A DNA stretch of 64,000 bases from Boesenbergia rotunda (lineage: Eukaryota > Streptophyta > Magnoliopsida > Zingiberales > Zingiberaceae), in NCBI GenBank assembly GCA_024364735.1, contig JAGFNQ010008307.1, positions 248,001-312,000 of the forward strand. The letters run 5' to 3'. The number at the start of each line of letters is the position of its first letter. The first letter of the stretch is position 1. Positions 59,739-64,000 of the stretch are shown here, one piece after another. Under the pieces are notes generated by a model. The model saw nothing but the letters and a program-made list of their open reading frames with translations, did not search any database and was not told where the DNA came from. Both the position numbers and the translations under genes were made by a program.

Positions 59739-60687
59739 GAGAAAATTTAAGAAAACTCCCCAATATCAAACTTGACTTTGCATGTACTCCCCAACTGAAA
59801 ATTTCTTTGCATGCACTCCCTGATGAGATTGATAAGACAGTTTTGTGTGTTATTTTTTTATCAGTATAAAAGAGTAAAAATTCAGTATAAATTGTAAAGA
59901 TTTGAGTATAATTTTTTTTTGATATTGAGTACTAATTTAAGAAATTTGAGTATTATTTGAAAAAATTGAGTATACATTGTTTCAGTATATAGTAAAAATT
60001 TTAGTATACATTATCAAAAGGAAAATGATTGGGAACATGAAAAACTCAACGTGAATCCAACATGAAACCTAATTGCACCGATCCTCGACGGGTTCACCCG
60101 TCCCCCCAGGTTATAGTTTTGTTCGGGGCGGCGGCCGGAGGCCGCCGCCACTGTCCGAGCGACAATCGGACGTGTATATAAAAAGTGCCACGTCATTCAC
60201 GTTGAGTTTCACGCTAAAATTTCACGTTCTCTATCATTGCTCTTATCAAAATTTAAGTATGAATTGATTTAGATTGAGTATTATTTGAAAAAATTTGAGT
60301 ATAAAATTTAGAAATTTCAGTATGTGAGATTGCATCCACCACATCAAGATTTTCACATGAGGGGTCATCGAAATTTTATACTCAAATTTCTTAAATTAGT
60401 ACTCAATCTCAAACAATTTATACTCAAATCTTTATAATGTATACTGAGTTTTCACTCTTTTATACTCACCACATCAAGATTTTCATATGAGGGGTCACTG
60501 AAATTTTATACTCAAATTTCTTAAATTAGTACTCAATATCAAACAATCTATACTCAAATCTTTACAATGTATACTGAGTTTTTACTCTTTTATACTCAAT
60601 CCATCAGGGAGTCAATGCAAAGAATTTATCAAGTGGGGAGTGCATGCAAAGGCCAATTTGGGATTGGGGAGTTTTCTCCAATTAACC
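59739..60687. mobile_element. TIR family B element, copy 2, with nested MITE
   Basis: Inverted ends GAGAAAATTTAAGAAAACTC (left) and GGTTAATTGGAGAAAACTCC (right, read inward), continuing with TTTGCATGCACTCCC-type arms. The interior has a 130-bp duplication (starts near 60,337 and 60,467) with CACCACATCAAGATTTTCA. The MULE-type MITE 60,020-60,242 sits inside. Confidence 0.65.
60020..60242. mobile_element. MULE-type MITE, perfect 9-bp TSD
   Basis: TTATCAAAA at 60,011-60,019 and 60,243-60,251. Ends GGAAAATGATTGGGAACATG and (inward) GAGCAATGATAGAGAACGTG. Core GATCCTCGACGGGTTCACCC and TATAGTTTTGTTCGGGG. 223 bp. Confidence 0.9.
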
Positions 60688-60779
60688 GTATATATGTTAT
60701 GTTAGAAAGTTTAAGGATGTTATTTATTAATGATGCATGCTATATTAGAAAGTTTATCTATTAATGATATTTTTTATTA

Positions 60780-61162
60780 GAGTAATGATACACACAGTGA
60801 AAGTGAATGCCTCAGTGAAAACTTTGACCGTCAATCGACGGCACGTCCGACTTCCAATCGTCGATCGGACACTACCGGCGGCCTTCGATCGCCGCCCCGA
60901 ACCAAACTATACCCTGGGGGCACGGTGAACCCGTCGGGGATCGCCACAATTGCGATCTCGCATCATTGACCGTCGATTTTGATGAGTTCACCGTTGTCGG
61001 CGATCCTGACGAGTTCACCGTCCTCCCAAGGTATAGTTTGATTCGGGATGGCAATCAGAGGCCGCCGGTGGTGTCCGATCGACGATCGAACATGTACACA
61101 TTAACTGCACATCATTCACTATAATTTTCACTCTCCCAAATTCACTCTTCAAATCATTTCCC
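60780..61162. mobile_element. MULE-type MITE, perfect 9-bp TSD, larger copy
   Basis: TTTTTATTA at 60,771-60,779 and 61,163-61,171. Ends GAGTAATGATACACACAGTG and (inward) GGGAAATGATTTGAAGAGTG. 383 bp, with the core present twice, in opposite orientations (CCCGAACCAAACTATACCC and GGTATAGTTTGATTCGGG). Confidence 0.9.
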
Positions 61163-61639
61163 TTTTTATTAACCATGCAATGCTAGAAAGAGGATGCTTT
61201 TTATTTAACCATGCTATGTTAAAAAGTCCCTTATATAGGAATAGACTTCTTTGTCTGATTGATATCTTCATTTCTAACCTATAACTCAAACAGTTAGAAG
61301 CAAAACCTTACTCTTTATTTGAAACTTATCTGTGACATAAAATAGGATAATGTCAAAAGCTTAGGTTAAAATCATAGGATGGAAAGACAATAAATCAAAT
61401 ATATTAGATAATGCAACACCATAGCCATTGCTTTCACATAAAGGAAACAACATTAAGAAATATTAGTCCATTACTAATTAAACCTCTCATGTTCCATTTA
61501 CTTTCCTCGCTTGCGAACAAATTATTTCCCCTTTAGAAATAAAAAAATTTTATTGTAATTTGCAACATTGATTATGCATAAATATTATTATTGATTAATG
61601 AGTGATGATATTCTATGTAATAATTTTTGTATGTTTTAT

Positions 61640-62420
61640 TAATATTATTATTCTATTTTGAACAAGGTTGACGACGATAACTAAACTAGTACAAGTATTA
61701 AATTTTGTGTTAATTTAATAGATTATTTTTTTAATATAAATGATTCTATTTGTTATTAATATTGTTAATTTATTTTGAACTTGGCGACGACAAGTAAATT
61801 GATAGAATTGTTAAGTTTTGTATTAATTTAGTAGATATTTTTATCTTATAAATGATTCATTTTCTTATTTGCTTGTTTATGTAGGAAAAGAAAAAAATGA
61901 AAAATTTTGCATTAATTTAGTAGATGTTTTTATGTTATAAATGATTCATTTTATTATTTGTTTGTTTACGTAGGAAAAGAAGAAAATGGAAGAAGCCAGA
62001 TTGTCATGGAAGAGGACAACCTATTAATGTTCTCATAGTTTATTTCGATGACTTTATGAATTTCTATGGATTGGATGTGATCACTTATCTTGTAGTTTAT
62101 TTGTTCTTGTATTTATTTGGATATTATATATTTGTATGGATATGAATTTGATGATATACTTGGTTTGGATGCTATATATCTATATGGATGTATGGATTAG
62201 ATATTATTTCGTTGTCATGGAAGAGGAGAACATATTAATGTTCTTATAGTTTATTTTGATGACTTTATGAATTTCTATGGATTGGATGTGATCACTTATT
62301 TGTAGTTATTTGTTCTTGTATTTATTTGGATATTATATATTTGTATGGATATGAATTTGATGATATGCTTCATTTGGATGTTATATATCTATATGAATGT
62401 ATGGATTAGATATCGTTTCA
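61640..62420. repeat. Tandem duplications in AT-rich right part of CACTA
   Basis: A ~211-bp duplication (62,001-62,211 and 62,212-62,420, start TTGTCATGGAAGAGGA), a ~78-bp duplication ending TAGGAAAAGAAGAAAATG (about 61,830-61,990) and a looser ~115-bp pair before it. No frame is kept across the copies. Confidence 0.75.
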
Positions 62421-62639
62421 TTTAGATGTTATATATATGTATGTATATGGATTAGCTATTTGTATGGTTTCATTTGGATTTAATTTGCAAATGGTTTGAT
62501 ATGTTGATTGAAATAGGACGTGTATGTTAAATTGATTATATGTTGATATGTGGATGTTATATATCTGATTATGATATATTGAATGTAGTTAAATTGATGA
62601 TATTGATTGTATTTAAAGAGTGGTTCTGGCCAAACTCTG

Positions 62640-63474
62640 ATCAATTTGGGATGAATTTTGCAACGAAAAAACTTCATCCCCAACTTATCATAACCATTTG
62701 ATTTCTCAGATTTTGAGACAAATTTTTGGATTCGTCTCAGAATCTTGGATGAAGCTGTGGATTCGTCCTTGCAATTGGGATGAATTTTTGGATTCGCGCC
62801 CTGAATTCACAGATTCATCCCGAATATGGGACGAATTTTTGGATTCATCTTAGAATCTGGGATGAATTTGTAGATTCATCCCAGAATCTTGGATGAAAAA
62901 TGATTCGTTGCAAAATTGACTAAATATAAGTTTTTGGGATGAATCTGTATTCGTCCCAGATTCTGGGACGAAAAAGGATTCGTCGCAAATATTTGAGACG
63001 AATCTACAAATTCGTCCTGAATTTTGGAGGCGAATCAATATATTCATCCCAGATTCTAGGATGAATTAGTATATTTAACTCAGATTTTGGGACGAATCCA
63101 TCTATTCGTCTCAGATTCTGCAACGAAAGTGGATTCGTCGCAAAGTTTACTTTGCCATTTAGGTGAAGACTTTATTTTCGTTACAAATTCATCCCTAAAT
63201 TTGGGACGACATCAAAATTTCGTCGCAAATTTCCTAAAGTGATTTTGGGATGAATTTTATATTCGTTGCAATTTGACAATGAATTTGGGGATGAAAAATT
63301 AATTTTATCATCAAATTCAAGGATGAATCTAGTTTTTGTCATAGAATTTAGTGACAGCTAATCTGCAATGAAAATTTATTTGTCATCAAATTTGTCCCTA
63401 AATTTTCTGGGATGATTTTTTTAAAAAAAAAATTATCCCAAAATTTGTCCCTGAATCACTGATTTTTTGCAGTG
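62640..63474. repeat. CACTA right subterminal repeat zone
   Basis: More than twenty GGGACGAATC, TGGATTCGTC and TCATCCCAGA-type motifs in alternating orientation up to the CACTG end. Confidence 0.8.
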
Positions 63475-63477
63475 TGA

Positions 63478-63715
63478 TGACATCGAATCTTGGGTTACTG
63501 GCCTAACCTGATGAAAGTTTTCCACTGGCCGTTAGAGTGAATCCGGGAAGTACACATGGAGATTTATCCTAACAACCAGCATTCTCAAGTATATTATCAT
63601 GAAGTGGAAAAATTCTTGATAATAAACCGTAGCTAAGTTTTAAACTTTAGATTTCTGATCTATCACTATTGGAGGGTCTAACCATGACAGCCTGCCCCCG
63701 AGGGCATATGTCTTT
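63478..63715 (-). mobile_element. Diverged SINE of the same family
   Basis: It aligns on the minus strand with the SINE at 59,180: CATCGAATCTTGGG and AGTTTTCCACTGG against GAATCTGGGATG and AGTTTCCCACCGA, then GAATCCGGGAAG against AAATCGGGAAG and AAACCGTAGCTAAG against CATCGTAGCTGGG. The B box is decayed and no target duplication is readable. Confidence 0.55.
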
Positions 63716-64000
63716 TCTTCAAAAAGAATGTCACATACTTATTATATCAACACATCTCTTTTATTAACACACATTCATTTTAATATTAATATTCATTATT
63801 TATAAATCACTAAAAGAAATTTGACTTTCCGCAATGCACAATTACTCTATTTGCAACGTGCATCATATATTGTACAACTCCAAGTTGTTAAAAGTCGTAA
63901 CACATTAAGAGCACGTGGTCGCATGCTGCGAATAAAAGCATTCGTTGCGTGCGATCGCGCGCTGCGTTTAATATGATTCACGAGTGCGGCAGCCCACTGC
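63716..64000. other. AT-rich tail, possible start of a second CACTA element
   Basis: CACTAAAAGAAATTTGAC at about 63,808 followed by repeated GCAATGCAC / GCAACGTGCATC and GCGTGCGATCGCGCGC motifs resembles a CACTA terminus with subterminal repeats; the window ends before it can be tested. Confidence 0.3.

Larger units (their letters stand above)
59540..61235. repeat. ~48-bp minisatellite split by two nested elements
   Basis: Units TTAGAAAGTTTAGCTATTAA then GGATGTTATTTATTTAA-CATGCTAT are present at 59,540-59,738, continue at 60,688-60,779 and resume at 61,163-61,235. The gaps are exactly the family B element and a MULE-type MITE. Confidence 0.75.
51888..63474. mobile_element. CACTA (En/Spm) element, ~11.6 kb, 3-bp TSD
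   Basis: Left end CACTAAAAAAAAACAATGAT; right end read inward CACTGCAAAAAATCAGTGAT. Both continue into an AAATTTTGGGATAA-type block. A TGA duplication flanks it (51,885-51,887 and 63,475-63,477). Subterminal zones (51,900-54,240 and about 62,640-63,470) are filled with GGGACGAATC/GATTCGTCCC motifs in both orientations, typical of CACTA transposase-binding regions. I see no TNP2-type transposase frame inside, so it is probably non-autonomous or deleted. A GC-rich leader-like piece (54,546-54,830) with an ATG at 54,549 and a GGTAACAC donor could be the first exon of an element gene or of a captured one. It hosts SINEs, MITEs, a minisatellite and copy 2 of the long noncoding repeat. Confidence 0.8.

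Overview
The window looks like nuclear DNA of a flowering plant, probably a monocot. Genes have GT-AG introns, chloroplast or mitochondrial targeting and plant-specific families (CAR C2 proteins, a TYW2/3/4 fusion, RBP45). The monocot reading rests mainly on the RidA leader and the general gene style and is an inference. Intergenic DNA is AT-rich and packed with transposable elements.

Genic half (about 1-39,200). On the minus strand are the 5' part of an RBP45-type poly(A)/U-rich RNA-binding protein (runs off the left edge), two small intronless genes (a basic 91-aa protein and an MGNC-type acylated 111-aa protein), a plastid-type RidA deaminase and an 11-exon tRNA wybutosine-synthesizing fusion protein (1106 aa). 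Head to head with the last is eEF1B-gamma on the plus strand. A CAR-type C2 protein (minus) then lies head to head with a small single-membrane-span protein (plus). Last comes a two-exon, 86-aa small membrane protein whose 4.4-kb intron holds LINE/SINE debris and a MITE. The gene group is housekeeping (translation, tRNA modification, metabolite repair, mitochondrial membrane), with no operon-like logic.

The 4,690-9,450 gap between genes holds a Tourist-like MITE, a Gypsy-type solo LTR, a MULE-type MITE, a ~530-bp tandem duplication and a hAT element with an 8-bp target duplication that keeps a fragment of a TTF-type transposase.

Transposon half (about 39,200-64,000). In order: a ~2.4-kb noncoding repeat of unknown class; a 1.1-kb TRIM retrotransposon with a 5-bp target duplication; a MULE-type MITE carrying a nested Tourist-like MITE; a decayed Ty1/Copia element interrupted by a Tourist-like MITE in reverse transcriptase and a SINE in RNase H; and an ~11.6-kb CACTA element (51,888-63,474, target duplication TGA) with palindromic subterminal repeats. 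The CACTA element contains two SINEs with 17-bp target duplications, an inverted relative of the unknown ~2.4-kb repeat, and a minisatellite split by nested MITEs.

The most notable points are the complete nested-insertion record, a recurring MULE-type MITE family with 9-bp target duplications, a T-tailed SINE family, the uncharacterised long repeat, and an apparent one-base frame loss in RidA that would remove the conserved C-terminus. I found no rRNA, free-standing tRNA or CRISPR array.
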